DNA of 64,000 bases, taken from Stagnihabitans lacustris. Lineage in GTDB: Bacteria > Pseudomonadota > Alphaproteobacteria > Rhodobacterales > Rhodobacteraceae. Of this stretch, positions 44,446-53,178 are shown one piece after another (positions within the stretch are counted from its first letter, which is position 1; each line of letters opens with the position of its first letter). The notes below the pieces were generated by a model. That model did not search any database. It saw only the letters and a program-made list of their open reading frames with translations, and was not told the origin of the DNA. Both the position numbers and the translations under genes were made by a program. The stretch is from assembly GCF_025950525.1 (NCBI RefSeq), contig NZ_JAPDGS010000003.1, positions 372,001 to 436,000 of the forward strand. Direction: 5' to 3'.

Positions 44446-44460
44446 CTAAGAGTTTCCTAA
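44446..44460 (-). promoter_or_regulatory. CtrA-like box upstream of the flagellin gene
   Basis: On the minus strand TTAG, seven bases, TTAG (plus-strand CTAA-N7-CTAA, 44446-44460), about 150 bases before the flagellin start. Six of eight positions fit the CtrA consensus. The region 44296-44506 contains no gene; its lower part would be a long mRNA leader, where FlbT could bind. Confidence 0.38.
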
Positions 44461-44506
44461 TCGCCAAGCCCCATTTCCCAGCGATTTGATTGAAGATCGT
44501 TTCAGA

Positions 44507-44839
44507 TCAGAAGCGTCCAAGCGGTGCGCCCGGGTCGGGCGTCTCGTGCCGGCCGCTGCGGTCATAGGTGACCATGCCGCGCGCGGCCTGCCGCACCTCT
44601 GCCATGCGGCGCAGCGCGGCGCGGATGCCGCGCGTCGTGGCCTGCAGGGTCGCCGCATTGCGATCCGCCCTGGCGCGGATCACCAGGACGGCGCGGGCAT
44701 CGAGCTTTTGGCTGGGCTGGTCCAACTCCGCTTCCAGCGCCTGCCCGAGAGCGCCCAGGGCGCCATAGTCATGCCGCAGAATCGCGCCGTGGATTTCGTC
44801 CAGAAGGACCGCGGCCTTGGGATCAGGAAAGGGTGTCAT
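44507..44839 (-). CDS. FlgN-like export chaperone
   Basis: The 110-residue helical protein has the FlgN pattern of a long helical bundle (LLDEIHGAILRHDYGALGAL, ARADRNAATLQATTRGIRAA) and a characteristic ending YDRSGR. FlgN proteins carry the hook-filament junction proteins FlgK and FlgL, neither of which is encoded here. It overlaps the end of the rod-binding protein gene by 17 bases. Assignment is by pattern; the family is very divergent. Confidence 0.68.
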   Translation of the reverse strand: MTPFPDPKAAVLLDEIHGAILRHDYGALGALGQALEAELDQPSQKLDARAVLVIRARADRNAATLQATTRGIRAALRRMAEVRQAARGMVTYDRSGRHETPDPGAPLGRF

Positions 44840-45104
44840 CGCGTTTCGCCAATGCTTTGAAGATGGTTTCTGCCAACCCGATGCCGCCCGCCTGCACCAT
44901 GGCCTTGGCCTGTTCCTCGCGCAGGAAGGAAGAGAACTGGTCCTCTCCGCTGCCGCCGGCGAAGTCGGACGTGTCGTTCAGCCCGGTATAAGAGAGCATT
45001 TCGGACAAAAATCCTGCCTCAAGCTCCTGTGCCTTTTGGCGCAAGAGTTTCTCCCGCTCTGGTGTGAGGGGGGCGAGTGCGGGCCGGTTCAGCGGCAATT
45101 CCAT
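44823..45104 (-). CDS. flgJ: FlgJ-like rod-binding protein without muramidase domain
   Basis: The 93-residue protein is just the rod-binding domain of FlgJ: AQELEAGFLSEMLSYTGL, then GGSGEDQFSSFLREEQAKAM and GGIGLAETI. The C-terminal peptidoglycan hydrolase domain of enterobacterial FlgJ is missing, as in Rhodobacter, where the separate SltF enzyme provides it. It is the first gene of the minus-strand unit and diverges from fliK. Confidence 0.88.
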   Translation of the reverse strand: MELPLNRPALAPLTPEREKLLRQKAQELEAGFLSEMLSYTGLNDTSDFAGGSGEDQFSSFLREEQAKAMVQAGGIGLAETIFKALAKRDDTLS

Positions 45105-45149
45105 CGGTTTCTCCGATCATGCGGATTTTCTGCACTATCGGGGATGCGG

Positions 45150-45164
45150 GTAAACAAGTGGTAA
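45150..45164. promoter_or_regulatory. CtrA-like box between flgJ and fliK
   Basis: GTAA (45150-45153), seven bases, GTAA (45161-45164); on the minus strand TTAC-N7-TTAC. Six of eight positions fit the CtrA consensus. It is in the 108-base divergent promoter region. Confidence 0.35.
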
Positions 45165-45212
45165 CTCTTGCCGCGCAATCTTTCCTGAAGTTTCGGCAGA
45201 AGTCGGGCGCAG

Positions 45213-48200
45213 ATGACCAGAATAGATATCATAGCCGTTCCCATGGGAACGCAGTCCGCGACCTCGGTGCAGGATGTGCCGCAGGACGACGGTTTCGCGC
45301 AACTTCTTGGGGCCATGGAAGGGACTGTCGTCGCGCCGGATGTTCCGATGGCCGATGCTCCCACCTTGCCCCCGGTGGCCCTTGCCTTGCCGGATGTGGT
45401 CCAGTCAGGGCCCGCGGCACCCGTTGTTGCGCCGTTGGAAGACGTCGTGGTCCTGCCGGATGTCATGGTGGAAGGGTTTGATATCACAGAGGAAACCTCT
45501 GACGATCTGCCTGTCGAGGTGCCGGCCGAACCAGAGGCCGAGATCGACCTTCCCCAAGCGCAGGTGCCCTTGCCCCTGATGGTCGCCCTGCCGCTTCCGG
45601 TCACGCCTTTGCCGATGGCCTCACCCGAGGCAGGGGTAAACCTTGCCGTTCAGGCCCCGGATGCGGCCAAGGCGCAACCCGCCGATGCGCCGTCTTTGGC
45701 GTCCGCTTTTCCCCCCGCGGATGCGCCAGAGCCGGTGGCATCGCCCGGACGAATCACTCTACCCGTGCAGCCCCAGTCGCAGCTCCAGTCGCCCCAGCCC
45801 GCGCCGGTCGAGACGGCCGCTGCGCCAAAGGCTGTCACTGTGCCCAAGGCTGTCACTGTGCCCGAGGGGGCAATTGCCACGGCTCCGCAGTCCTTTCGCA
45901 GCGCGTCGGGCTATCACGCGGCGCGTCAGGCCTTCGATTTGATGCCCGCTGTCCGCACCGAGGCGCCCCCCTCCCTTGGCAGTCAGCCCCTCCCGCTCCA
46001 GACGCCTGCCGCCGAGGATGTGACCTCGCCGCCGCCCGCCATGGCTGCCGACCTTCCCGACAGGTCCGCCCAACCTGTGCTTGCCCAGCCCGCGACCGCC
46101 GAACCTGTGATCAACCAGCCCCCACCCGTGCAGGCCCCACCCGTTCAGGTTACGGCGCCCGTCTCCCAGCCCAAGCTTGGCGCGCCGTCCCTGCCTGCCT
46201 CCTTGGGCGAGGCGGTTATTCTTGTGCGCAGCCAAGCCACTTCGCCCGGCCCCCAGATCGCCCCCGAAGCTGCGCGCCCCCCGTCACCCTCTTCCCAGGC
46301 CGCGGTTGCGCCTGACCCGATTGCCGCGCCCTTGTCAGAGGCGTCGCCGCCGATCCGCCCCACGATGCCAAGGCCTGCTGACATGGCACCCGCACTGGTC
46401 GTGACCGATGCGCCGACCGAGCTTGCGGCGCCCGTCACGGTCACGTTCAGCCTCCCGTCAGAGCCTGCCATGACTGGTGCCATGACCGATGCCCTGGCGT
46501 CGATGCCCGCCGAGGCGCTCCGTCAAGCGCCCCCCATGCCGAACGCGGGGCCGACGCAGGATGCCCTGCCACAAGCTGGCACGCCTCAAGACATTCTGGC
46601 ACATGATGTTCCCTTGGGCTTGGCCGAAGTCGCGCCTGTGGCCGCCCTCCCTCCGGCCGACCTGACGGCAGAGGTTGCCCCCGCACCGATTCCCCCTCCT
46701 TCCACGACGCAGCCTGTCCCGGCCCTCGCGCAGGCCGAAAGTGTCGCGCCAAGCGTGGTGGACGTGCCACTTATCGGCCTTTCCTTGCCGCGCGCAGCGC
46801 CTGAAGCCGGCGTGCCGTCACCCGGCAGTCCACAGTCCCTGCCGTCCCCCACGGAAGGCCCCGCTCCCGCTCCGGTGCAAGCCATGGGCGCCATTGCCCC
46901 GCGCCCACAAGATCCACCGGCGGCCTTGGCCCAGCCCGCCGCCCTGCCGCCGCGCGACTCTCCGATGCAAAGGCTTTTGCAGGCTTTGCGGCCCCTTGCG
47001 CCCCAAGCTCTACCGCAGGCAAAGCAAACTGCCACTCACGCGGACGAGAAGCCCCAAAGCCCCGTCGCCCTGCCCACCATCGCAGAGCCCCTGCCCAAGG
47101 TGGCCCCGCTTTCCACCTTGCCGTCTGCGGGGGTGGCGCACCCGCGCGCCGTGCAACTTCCACCGCTGGAGCCCGTGGCCCCCCAAGCCCTGTCCGGCCA
47201 AGTTGCGCCCGCCACGACCGCGCCTCCTGCGACTGTGGTGGCTCAAGTCGCGCCCGGCGGGATGGCGCCCGAGGTGCTGGCCGACACGGCGCCCGCCCCG
47301 GCCCAGCCGGCCCAAGCCCTGGCACCCGATTCGGGACCTTTCACACCCAGTCCTCTCGCCCGGGTTGCGACTTCGGTGGCACCGCAGGTGTTGCCAGCCG
47401 ATCCGGCAGGTTTGGGGATGATTGGCACTCCGCCGGCAGCGGGTGCTTTGCCAGCGGTGGTTCCGCAAGCAGCGTCCGCGGAACGGCCGATTGGCCCCGA
47501 TCCGATCCGGCGTGGGCAGGGTCGTCCGGACCGGATGGCGCGTGCTCTGGGCGCCGCGGTGCCCGAACCAGAGGCCCGACGCAATGTCGCGCCGCAACGT
47601 GTGACGGGCGAGCTGCCAGCCCCGACGCCGCCGGCCCCGACGCCGCCGGCCGCTGTGAAAGAACCCGCTCTGCCAGATCAGGCCCCCCCGGTCGAACAGC
47701 CCCCGCCCCTCGCCGCGGTTCCGACCAATGACCGACCGGCTGACGCCCCGGCGGCCCATGCCACCGCTCCGGTGACGGCCTCGGCTGCGACGGCAGCACC
47801 CCTTCAGGCCGCAGCGGCCAGCGGCTTGACCCGCAAAGCCGTCGAAACCGCCCGCGACTTTGCTCCCCGCCTGGTCCGGCGCATCGCCGAAACCGGTCAG
47901 AGCAAGTCCGAAATCGTGCTGGAGCCCGCCGAACTGGGCAAACTGCGCTTTGAACTGGTCACCAAGGGCGACAGGGTCGAGGTGAACATGACGGCCGAAC
48001 GACCCGAGACTCTGGACCTGTTGCGCAACCATGTCGCTGAATTGCGCCAGGAATTCCGTGCGGCCGGGCTGGATACCGGGGCGATGAACTTTGGCCAGTG
48101 GGGGCAGGGCCCGCGCGATGACCGCGGGTTTGCCCAGATGACCGAAGATGGCGCCGAACCCGGATTCGAGACGGCCGCCCCCCTCCTCTCCCCCCTGCCG

Positions 48201-48245
48201 CCCGAACGCCGGGCCGTGGCAGGCGGGCTTGACCTCAGATTGTGA
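45213..48245 (+). CDS. fliK: Flagellar hook-length control protein FliK, very long
   Basis: The 1010-residue protein is about 2.5 times longer than E. coli FliK (405). Residues from about 120 to 860 are Pro/Ala-rich low-complexity sequence with short tandem repeats (KAVTVP twice near residue 207; PTPPAP twice near residue 805). The conserved C-terminal FliK domain (about 870-965) has SEIVLEPAELGKLRFELVTK and LLRNHVAELRQEFRAAGLDT, which interacts with FlhB to switch export. Hook length depends on FliK length, so a long hook or a compact fold is implied. It precedes flgD by 12 bases. Confidence 0.9.
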   Translation: MTRIDIIAVPMGTQSATSVQDVPQDDGFAQLLGAMEGTVVAPDVPMADAPTLPPVALALPDVVQSGPAAPVVAPLEDVVVLPDVMVEGFDITEETSDDLPVEVPAEPEAEIDLPQAQVPLPLMVALPLPVTPLPMASPEAGVNLAVQAPDAAKAQPADAPSLASAFPPADAPEPVASPGRITLPVQPQSQLQSPQPAPVETAAAPKAVTVPKAVTVPEGAIATAPQSFRSASGYHAARQAFDLMPAVRTEAPPSLGSQPLPLQTPAAEDVTSPPPAMAADLPDRSAQPVLAQPATAEPVINQPPPVQAPPVQVTAPVSQPKLGAPSLPASLGEAVILVRSQATSPGPQIAPEAARPPSPSSQAAVAPDPIAAPLSEASPPIRPTMPRPADMAPALVVTDAPTELAAPVTVTFSLPSEPAMTGAMTDALASMPAEALRQAPPMPNAGPTQDALPQAGTPQDILAHDVPLGLAEVAPVAALPPADLTAEVAPAPIPPPSTTQPVPALAQAESVAPSVVDVPLIGLSLPRAAPEAGVPSPGSPQSLPSPTEGPAPAPVQAMGAIAPRPQDPPAALAQPAALPPRDSPMQRLLQALRPLAPQALPQAKQTATHADEKPQSPVALPTIAEPLPKVAPLSTLPSAGVAHPRAVQLPPLEPVAPQALSGQVAPATTAPPATVVAQVAPGGMAPEVLADTAPAPAQPAQALAPDSGPFTPSPLARVATSVAPQVLPADPAGLGMIGTPPAAGALPAVVPQAASAERPIGPDPIRRGQGRPDRMARALGAAVPEPEARRNVAPQRVTGELPAPTPPAPTPPAAVKEPALPDQAPPVEQPPPLAAVPTNDRPADAPAAHATAPVTASAATAAPLQAAAASGLTRKAVETARDFAPRLVRRIAETGQSKSEIVLEPAELGKLRFELVTKGDRVEVNMTAERPETLDLLRNHVAELRQEFRAAGLDTGAMNFGQWGQGPRDDRGFAQMTEDGAEPGFETAAPLLSPLPPERRAVAGGLDLRL

Positions 48246-48257
48246 AAGGAACTTCCC

Positions 48258-48932
48258 ATGGCCGTGACCGCGACCACATCAACCCCGACGACGACCACCA
48301 CCCCCGCAACCACGGCGTCGACCACGGCGGCGGACAACAAGAAGAATTACGAGACCTTCTTGAAGATGATGACGACGCAGATCAAGAATCAGGACCCGCT
48401 GAACCCGATGGATTCGGATCAGCTGGCCGTGCAGCTGGCGACCTTCTCGCAGGTCGAACAACAGACCAAGACCAATGACCTTTTGACGCAGATGGTGTCG
48501 CAGAACAATTTGGGCGCCATGGGGCAAATGGTGGGCTGGGTCGGCAAAGAGGCCAAGGTTTCCGCCCCTGTTGCCTTCGACGGTGGCACGCCGGTTGACG
48601 TCGAACTGGCGCCGCGCACCGGGGCGACCAAGGCGGTTCTGGTTGCCAAGGACGGGGCTGGCAACATCGTCAGCCAGACCGAAGTGGCGGTCAAAGCAGG
48701 CACCTACGAATGGCAAGGGCTTGATACCAATGGCAATCCTCTGCCCAAGGGGCAATATGCCCTTAGCCTCGTCAGCTCTTCGGCCACGGGTGAACTGGGC
48801 ACCGACACGCTGTCGCATTACGAGCGTGTGTCAGAGGTGCGCAGCGGGACCGGCGGGATCAACCTTTTCCTCGCCAATGGGACCGAGGTTGCGGCCTCTG
48901 CCGTGACCGCGATCCGCGAGGCGGTGAACTGA
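48258..48932 (+). CDS. flgD: Flagellar hook capping protein FlgD
   Basis: The 224-residue protein has a Thr/Ala-rich start, the conserved FlgD N-terminal region (FLKMMTTQIKNQDPLNPMDS, QLATFSQVEQ) and a C-terminal FLgD tudor-like/Ig domain with GTYEWQGLDTNGNPLPKGQY. It caps the growing hook. An AGGAA site precedes the ATG. flgE is not in the window; the next gene is rnd. Confidence 0.95.
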   Translation: MAVTATTSTPTTTTTPATTASTTAADNKKNYETFLKMMTTQIKNQDPLNPMDSDQLAVQLATFSQVEQQTKTNDLLTQMVSQNNLGAMGQMVGWVGKEAKVSAPVAFDGGTPVDVELAPRTGATKAVLVAKDGAGNIVSQTEVAVKAGTYEWQGLDTNGNPLPKGQYALSLVSSSATGELGTDTLSHYERVSEVRSGTGGINLFLANGTEVAASAVTAIREAVN

Positions 48933-49001
48933 GGGAAGGCCGGAATTCCCTTTCGGTGCAAGATCGGCTAAGCCCGGTTGAAACAGCAGCGGGATCAGCC
49001 C

Positions 49002-49616
49002 TTGACCATCTATCTTCACCAGAACGACCTGCCCGATGGGCTTGATCTTGGCGCCGTCGTGGCGATCGACACCGAAACCATGGGTCTGGACCCGCGGCGC
49101 GACCGGCTTTGCGTCGTGCAGCTTTCGGCGGGTGATGGTCATGCCCATCTGGTGCAGATCGCCAAGGGCCAGACCACGGCGCCAAACCTGACCCGGCTTT
49201 TGACCGATCCGAAGGTGGTCAAGCTTTTCCACTTCGGGCGTTTCGACATTGCCGCGATGCAAAAGGCCTTTGGCGTGCGCACCGCGCCCGTCTGGTGCAC
49301 CAAGGTTGCGGCCAAGCTGATCCGCACCTTTACCGACCGTCATGGGCTGAAATACCTGTTGAATGAACTGGTTGGCGTCGATGTCTCCAAGGCGCAGCAG
49401 ACCTCGGATTGGGGTTCTGTCACGCTGACCGAGGCGCAGAAGGAATATGCCGCCTCGGATGTGCTTTATCTGCACAAGTTGAAGGACGCGCTGGAAGCCA
49501 TTCTGGTCCGCGAAGATCGGCTCGATCTGGCACAGCGCTGTTTTGACTTCCTGCCGACCCGGTCCGAGCTGGACCTTCTGGGGTGGGATGAGCCAAATGA
49601 CCTCTTCCACCACTGA
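49002..49616 (+). CDS. rnd: Ribonuclease D (short form)
   Basis: The 204-residue protein is a DEDDy 3'-5' exoribonuclease without HRDC domains. The catalytic residues are visible: Asp23 and Glu25 (DTETMGL), Asp82 (FGRFD) and Tyr149/Asp153 (YAASD). The start is set at TTG 49002 (MTIYLHQNDLPDGLDLG), where homologous proteins begin; TTG at 48978 is possible. The last 29 bases overlap the kdsD start region, so both are likely in one operon. Confidence 0.92.
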   Translation: MTIYLHQNDLPDGLDLGAVVAIDTETMGLDPRRDRLCVVQLSAGDGHAHLVQIAKGQTTAPNLTRLLTDPKVVKLFHFGRFDIAAMQKAFGVRTAPVWCTKVAAKLIRTFTDRHGLKYLLNELVGVDVSKAQQTSDWGSVTLTEAQKEYAASDVLYLHKLKDALEAILVREDRLDLAQRCFDFLPTRSELDLLGWDEPNDLFHH

Positions 49617-50550
49617 GGCATTGGCGACCGCGCGCCGCGTCATCGCCACCGAGGCCGAGGCGCTGACCGCGCTGGGCGCGAGCCTGGACGGCAATTTCAC
49701 CCGCGCGGTCGAAGTAATCCTGGCCACCAAGGGCCGGGTGATCGTCTCGGGCATGGGGAAATCCGGCCATATCGCCCGCAAGATCGCCGCGACCCTGGCC
49801 AGCACGGGCACGCCGGCGCATTTCGTGCATCCGGCCGAGGCTTCTCATGGCGACCTGGGCATGGTGACGGCGGCGGATGTGGCCCTGGTCCTGTCAAATT
49901 CAGGCGAAACCCCTGAATTGGCTGACCTTTTGGCCCATACGCGGCGGTTTTCCATTCCGCTGATCGGTGTCGCCTCGCGCGCTGACAGCACCTTGATGCG
50001 CAACGCCGATGTGGCGATTCTGCTGCCCGCCGCGCCCGAGGCCTGCCAGACCGGGGTTGTGCCCACGACCTCGACCACCATGACGCTGGCTTTGGGCGAT
50101 GCCCTTGCCGTGGCCTTGATGGAGCATCGGAAATTCACGCCCGAGCATTTCCGCGTCTTTCATCCGGGTGGCAAACTGGGCGCCAAGCTGCTGAAGGTCC
50201 GCGACCTGATGCACACTGACCTCCCCTTGATCGCCGCGGATAGCCCGATGAGCGAGGTGCTTTTGACCATCACCCGCTATGGTTTCGGCGTGGTGGGCGT
50301 GACCGAGGGCGACACCCTGCGCGGCATTGTCACCGATGGCGACCTGCGGCGCCACATGGACGGGCTGATGTCCCATACCGCCGCGGAGGTGATGACCGCG
50401 AACCCCCGCACCATCGGTCCCGAGGCCTTGGCCGAGGCGGCTTTGGCCATCATGAACGACCGCAAGATCACCTGTCTTTTCGTCAAGGACGGCGAAACCC
50501 CCTGCGGCATCCTGCATATCCATGACCTTCTGCGGGCGGGTGTTGTCTGA
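49588..50550 (+). CDS. kdsD: Arabinose-5-phosphate isomerase (KpsF/GutQ family)
   Basis: The 320-residue protein catalyses ribulose-5-phosphate to arabinose-5-phosphate, the first step of Kdo synthesis. It has an SIS domain (GKSGHIARKIAATLASTGTP, LVLSNSGET, PTTSTTMTLALGDALAVALM) and two CBS domains (about 210-320; GVVGVTEGDTLRGIVTDGDL). The ATG at 49588 follows GGGGTGGG; an ATG at 49597 is also possible. It is directly followed by lptC, so Kdo production and LPS export are linked. Confidence 0.94.
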   Translation: MSQMTSSTTEALATARRVIATEAEALTALGASLDGNFTRAVEVILATKGRVIVSGMGKSGHIARKIAATLASTGTPAHFVHPAEASHGDLGMVTAADVALVLSNSGETPELADLLAHTRRFSIPLIGVASRADSTLMRNADVAILLPAAPEACQTGVVPTTSTTMTLALGDALAVALMEHRKFTPEHFRVFHPGGKLGAKLLKVRDLMHTDLPLIAADSPMSEVLLTITRYGFGVVGVTEGDTLRGIVTDGDLRRHMDGLMSHTAAEVMTANPRTIGPEALAEAALAIMNDRKITCLFVKDGETPCGILHIHDLLRAGVV

Positions 50551-50551
50551 C

Positions 50552-51169
50552 ATGGCCTTGGCGCGAAAAGATAATTTTCACTCGCGCCTTGTGTTGTGGC
50601 TGAAGATCACGCTGCCGCTGGTGGCTTTGGGGTTGCTGGCGACCCTGTTCCTTTTGGGCCGCACCGTGCGGCCAGAGGATGCGATCCCCTATGCCAGCGT
50701 CGATGTCGAAGACCGTTTGCGCACGCCGCGCCTGACCCAGCCGGAATATGCCGGCATGACCGAGGATGGCGCCGCGCTGACCATCAAGGCGGCTGAGGCG
50801 CGGCCTGGCGTGGCGGGGTCTGACGATGCCGGCGAGGCGACGGCAATCAGCGGGCTGATCGAGATGCCCTTGGGTGGGACGGCCACGATGATGGCGGGGG
50901 CGGGGCGTCTGGACAGTGCCGCGGCGCGGGTGATCCTGACCGAGGGGGTCAGCCTGACCAGCTCCACGGGCTATCGGCTGACGATGCCCGGGGCTGCGGT
51001 GGCTTTGAACCAGACCGATGTGACCAGCCAGGGGGCAGTTCTGGCTTCGGGGCCGCTTGGTCGGATCGAGGCGGGGGGGATGCATCTGGGGCAGGATGCT
51101 GCCGGGGCCTATATTCTGGATTTCACCTTGGGCGTGCGGTTGATATACCTGCCGCCGAAGGGGAATTGA
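50552..51169 (+). CDS. lptC: LPS export ABC transporter periplasmic protein LptC
   Basis: The 205-residue protein has one N-terminal membrane helix (about 15-37) and a periplasmic beta-jellyroll with the LptC pattern (TEDGAALTIKAAEARP, LLTSSTGYRLTMPGA-like strands). It passes LPS from LptBFG to LptA. It begins two bases after the kdsD stop and ends two bases before lptA. Confidence 0.88.
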   Translation: MALARKDNFHSRLVLWLKITLPLVALGLLATLFLLGRTVRPEDAIPYASVDVEDRLRTPRLTQPEYAGMTEDGAALTIKAAEARPGVAGSDDAGEATAISGLIEMPLGGTATMMAGAGRLDSAAARVILTEGVSLTSSTGYRLTMPGAAVALNQTDVTSQGAVLASGPLGRIEAGGMHLGQDAAGAYILDFTLGVRLIYLPPKGN

Positions 51170-51170
51170 T

Positions 51171-51653
51171 ATGCGATTGGCCGTTTTGATCCTGACATTG
51201 CTGCCCCTTGCCGCTTTGGCGCAGGAAACCGGCGTGACTTTGGGCGGGCTGAAGGCCGATCCCGAAGCCGCGGTCGAGGTGACTTCGGACCGGCTGTCGA
51301 TCAACCAGGCCGATGGGCTGGCGGTTTTCGAAGGCTCGGTCCTGGTCGTTCAGGGCACGATGCGCCTGTCTGCGGCCCGGATCGAGGTGACTTATGCGGC
51401 CGATGGCGCCTCGATTGCCCAGATGACGGCCACGGGCGGGGTGCAACTGGCGGCCGGAGAGGACGCAGCCCAGGCAGCGCAGGCGGTTTATCGCCCCTCG
51501 GAGTCGGCGCTGACCATGACGGGGGATGTGCTGCTGACCCAAGGTGGCGCCACGATTGCGGGGCAAAGTCTGGTGATGGACCTGACCACGGGGCTTGGCC
51601 GGATGGAGGGGCGCGTGACCACGACCTTCGCCCCCAAGGCAAAGGGCGGCTGA
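51171..51653 (+). CDS. lptA: LPS transport periplasmic protein LptA
   Basis: The 160-residue exported protein has a signal peptide (1-17) and an OstA-type domain ([59 protein letters not shown]). It forms the periplasmic bridge for LPS. Its stop and the lptB start overlap by one base (TGATG). Confidence 0.93.
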   Translation: MRLAVLILTLLPLAALAQETGVTLGGLKADPEAAVEVTSDRLSINQADGLAVFEGSVLVVQGTMRLSAARIEVTYAADGASIAQMTATGGVQLAAGEDAAQAAQAVYRPSESALTMTGDVLLTQGGATIAGQSLVMDLTTGLGRMEGRVTTTFAPKAKGG

Positions 51654-52384
51654 TGGTCTCGGGGGGGCTCGCGGTCCGTAACCTGCGGAAAAGCTACAAG
51701 AAACGGCTGGTGATCCGCGATGTCTCGTTGGACCTGGCCCGCGGAGAGGTCGTGGCCTTGCTGGGCCCGAACGGCTGTGGCAAGACGACGACCTTCTATT
51801 CCATCGCGGGCCTGGTGCAGCCCGAGGCAGGCCAAGTCCTGATCGACGGGCGCGATGTGACCGGCCTGCCGATGTATCGCCGCGCGCGGTTGGGAATCGG
51901 CTATCTGCCGCAGGAAATGTCGATTTTCCGGGGGCTTAGCGTCGAAGATAACATTCTGGCCGTGCTGGAGATTGTCGAACCCGACCGCACCCGCAGGCGG
52001 GAGCGGCTGGAAGAGCTGCTGTCGGAATTCTCGATCGACCATATCCGCCGCGCGCCGGCGCTGGCTTTGTCGGGGGGGGAACGTCGCCGGGCCGAGATCG
52101 CCCGCTGCTTGGCCGCCAACCCCTTGTATCTGCTTCTGGACGAGCCCTTTGCCGGCGTCGATCCCATCGCGGTGGCCGAGATCAGGCACCTGGTCCATGA
52201 CCTGAAATCGCGGGGAATCGGTGTGCTGATCACCGATCACAACGTCCGCGAAACGCTGGAGATCGTCGACCGCGCCTATATCCTGCATGATGGCCAGGTG
52301 CTGAAATCCGGCACCGCCGAGGAAATCGTGGCCGACGAGATGGTGCGCCGTGTCTACCTGGGCGAGAATTTTCGGATCATCTGA
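51653..52384 (+). CDS. lptB: LPS export ABC transporter ATPase LptB
   Basis: The 243-residue ABC ATPase has Walker [10 protein letters not shown] (38-46), the signature [15 protein letters not shown] and Walker [14 protein letters not shown], plus the LptB-typical [14 protein letters not shown] region. It powers LPS extraction with LptF and LptG, which are encoded elsewhere. In enterobacteria rpoN follows; here hpf follows after 191 bases. Confidence 0.96.
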   Translation: MVSGGLAVRNLRKSYKKRLVIRDVSLDLARGEVVALLGPNGCGKTTTFYSIAGLVQPEAGQVLIDGRDVTGLPMYRRARLGIGYLPQEMSIFRGLSVEDNILAVLEIVEPDRTRRRERLEELLSEFSIDHIRRAPALALSGGERRRAEIARCLAANPLYLLLDEPFAGVDPIAVAEIRHLVHDLKSRGIGVLITDHNVRETLEIVDRAYILHDGQVLKSGTAEEIVADEMVRRVYLGENFRII

Positions 52385-52402
52385 CAGTTTCGTAACCGGT
52401 TG

Positions 52403-52431
52403 TTGACAAGTCACTGGCCTGATCCCCAAAT
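52403..52431 (+). promoter_or_regulatory. Candidate hpf-ptsN promoter
   Basis: A perfect -35 box TTGACA (52403-52408) is followed after 17 bases by CCAAAT (52426-52431), a weak -10 box. It lies ~145 bases before hpf in the 191-base gap after lptB, which otherwise shows no gene. Confidence 0.45.
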
Positions 52432-52575
52432 GAGAGGGATGAAGGCAGGAACCGCCAGTTCTTTCGGCCCCATGCGGCCCCAGATGGGGCACCGCGGCTG
52501 GACGACGGTTTGCCCAAAACCCCCCAGTTTTTCGACCCGCCCCAAGGACGGGTTTCATCGCAGAGGAGGCGAAAC

Positions 52576-53151
52576 ATGCGGTATCAGATCTCTGGCAAGC
52601 AAATCGACATTGGCGAGGCGCTCCAGACCCATGTGAAGGCGGAAATCGGCGAGATCATCGAAAAATATGCGCAGCGGCCGACCGATGCGCATGTGGTGTT
52701 CTCGAGGGCGGGTCATGAACATGTGTGCGAGGCGACGATCCATCTGTCGACCGGGCTGACCGCCAAGGCCGAGGGCCATTCCTCTGAAATCTATGCGGCT
52801 TTTGAATCCTGCCGCGAAAAGATGGACAAGCAGATGCGGCGCTACAAGCGGCGTTTGCGCAATCACCACCACACCCGCACGACGCCTGTTGAGTTCGACA
52901 TGTCCGCGGCCTATATCCTCGCACCCAGCGAAGAGCCGGATGAGGGCGACCACGCGCCGCTGCAGCCCGTCATCGTGGCCGAGATGGAGAAGAAGATCTC
53001 CACCCTTTCGGTCGGCGAGGCGGTGATGCAGATGGAGCTGAGCGGCCTGAAGTTCCTGGTTTTCCGCAACGAGAAAGACGGTGGGGTCAATGTCGTCTAC
53101 CTCCGCGAGGATGGGAACATCGGCTGGATCGACCCCAACAATGTGAAATAA
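52576..53151 (+). CDS. hpf: Long-form ribosome hibernation promoting factor
   Basis: The 191-residue protein has an N-terminal S30AE/YfiA domain (MRYQISGKQIDIGEALQTHV to about 105) and the C-terminal dimerisation domain of long HPF (about 135-191; MEKKISTLSVGEAVMQMELS, FLVFRNEKDGGVNVVY). Long HPF alone makes 100S ribosome dimers in stationary phase. AGGAGGC precedes the ATG at 52576. It is paired with ptsN, as in many proteobacteria, but rpoN is missing from the usual position upstream. Confidence 0.95.
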   Translation: MRYQISGKQIDIGEALQTHVKAEIGEIIEKYAQRPTDAHVVFSRAGHEHVCEATIHLSTGLTAKAEGHSSEIYAAFESCREKMDKQMRRYKRRLRNHHHTRTTPVEFDMSAAYILAPSEEPDEGDHAPLQPVIVAEMEKKISTLSVGEAVMQMELSGLKFLVFRNEKDGGVNVVYLREDGNIGWIDPNNVK

Positions 53152-53178
53152 GCGCCCAAGGGTGCTGAGCAGGTGACG

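Noticed and set aside
45829-47660. Short tandem repeats in fliK as possible CRISPR or mobile repeat
   Set aside because: They are in frame, only two units each, have no spacers and lie in Pro/Ala-rich coding sequence.
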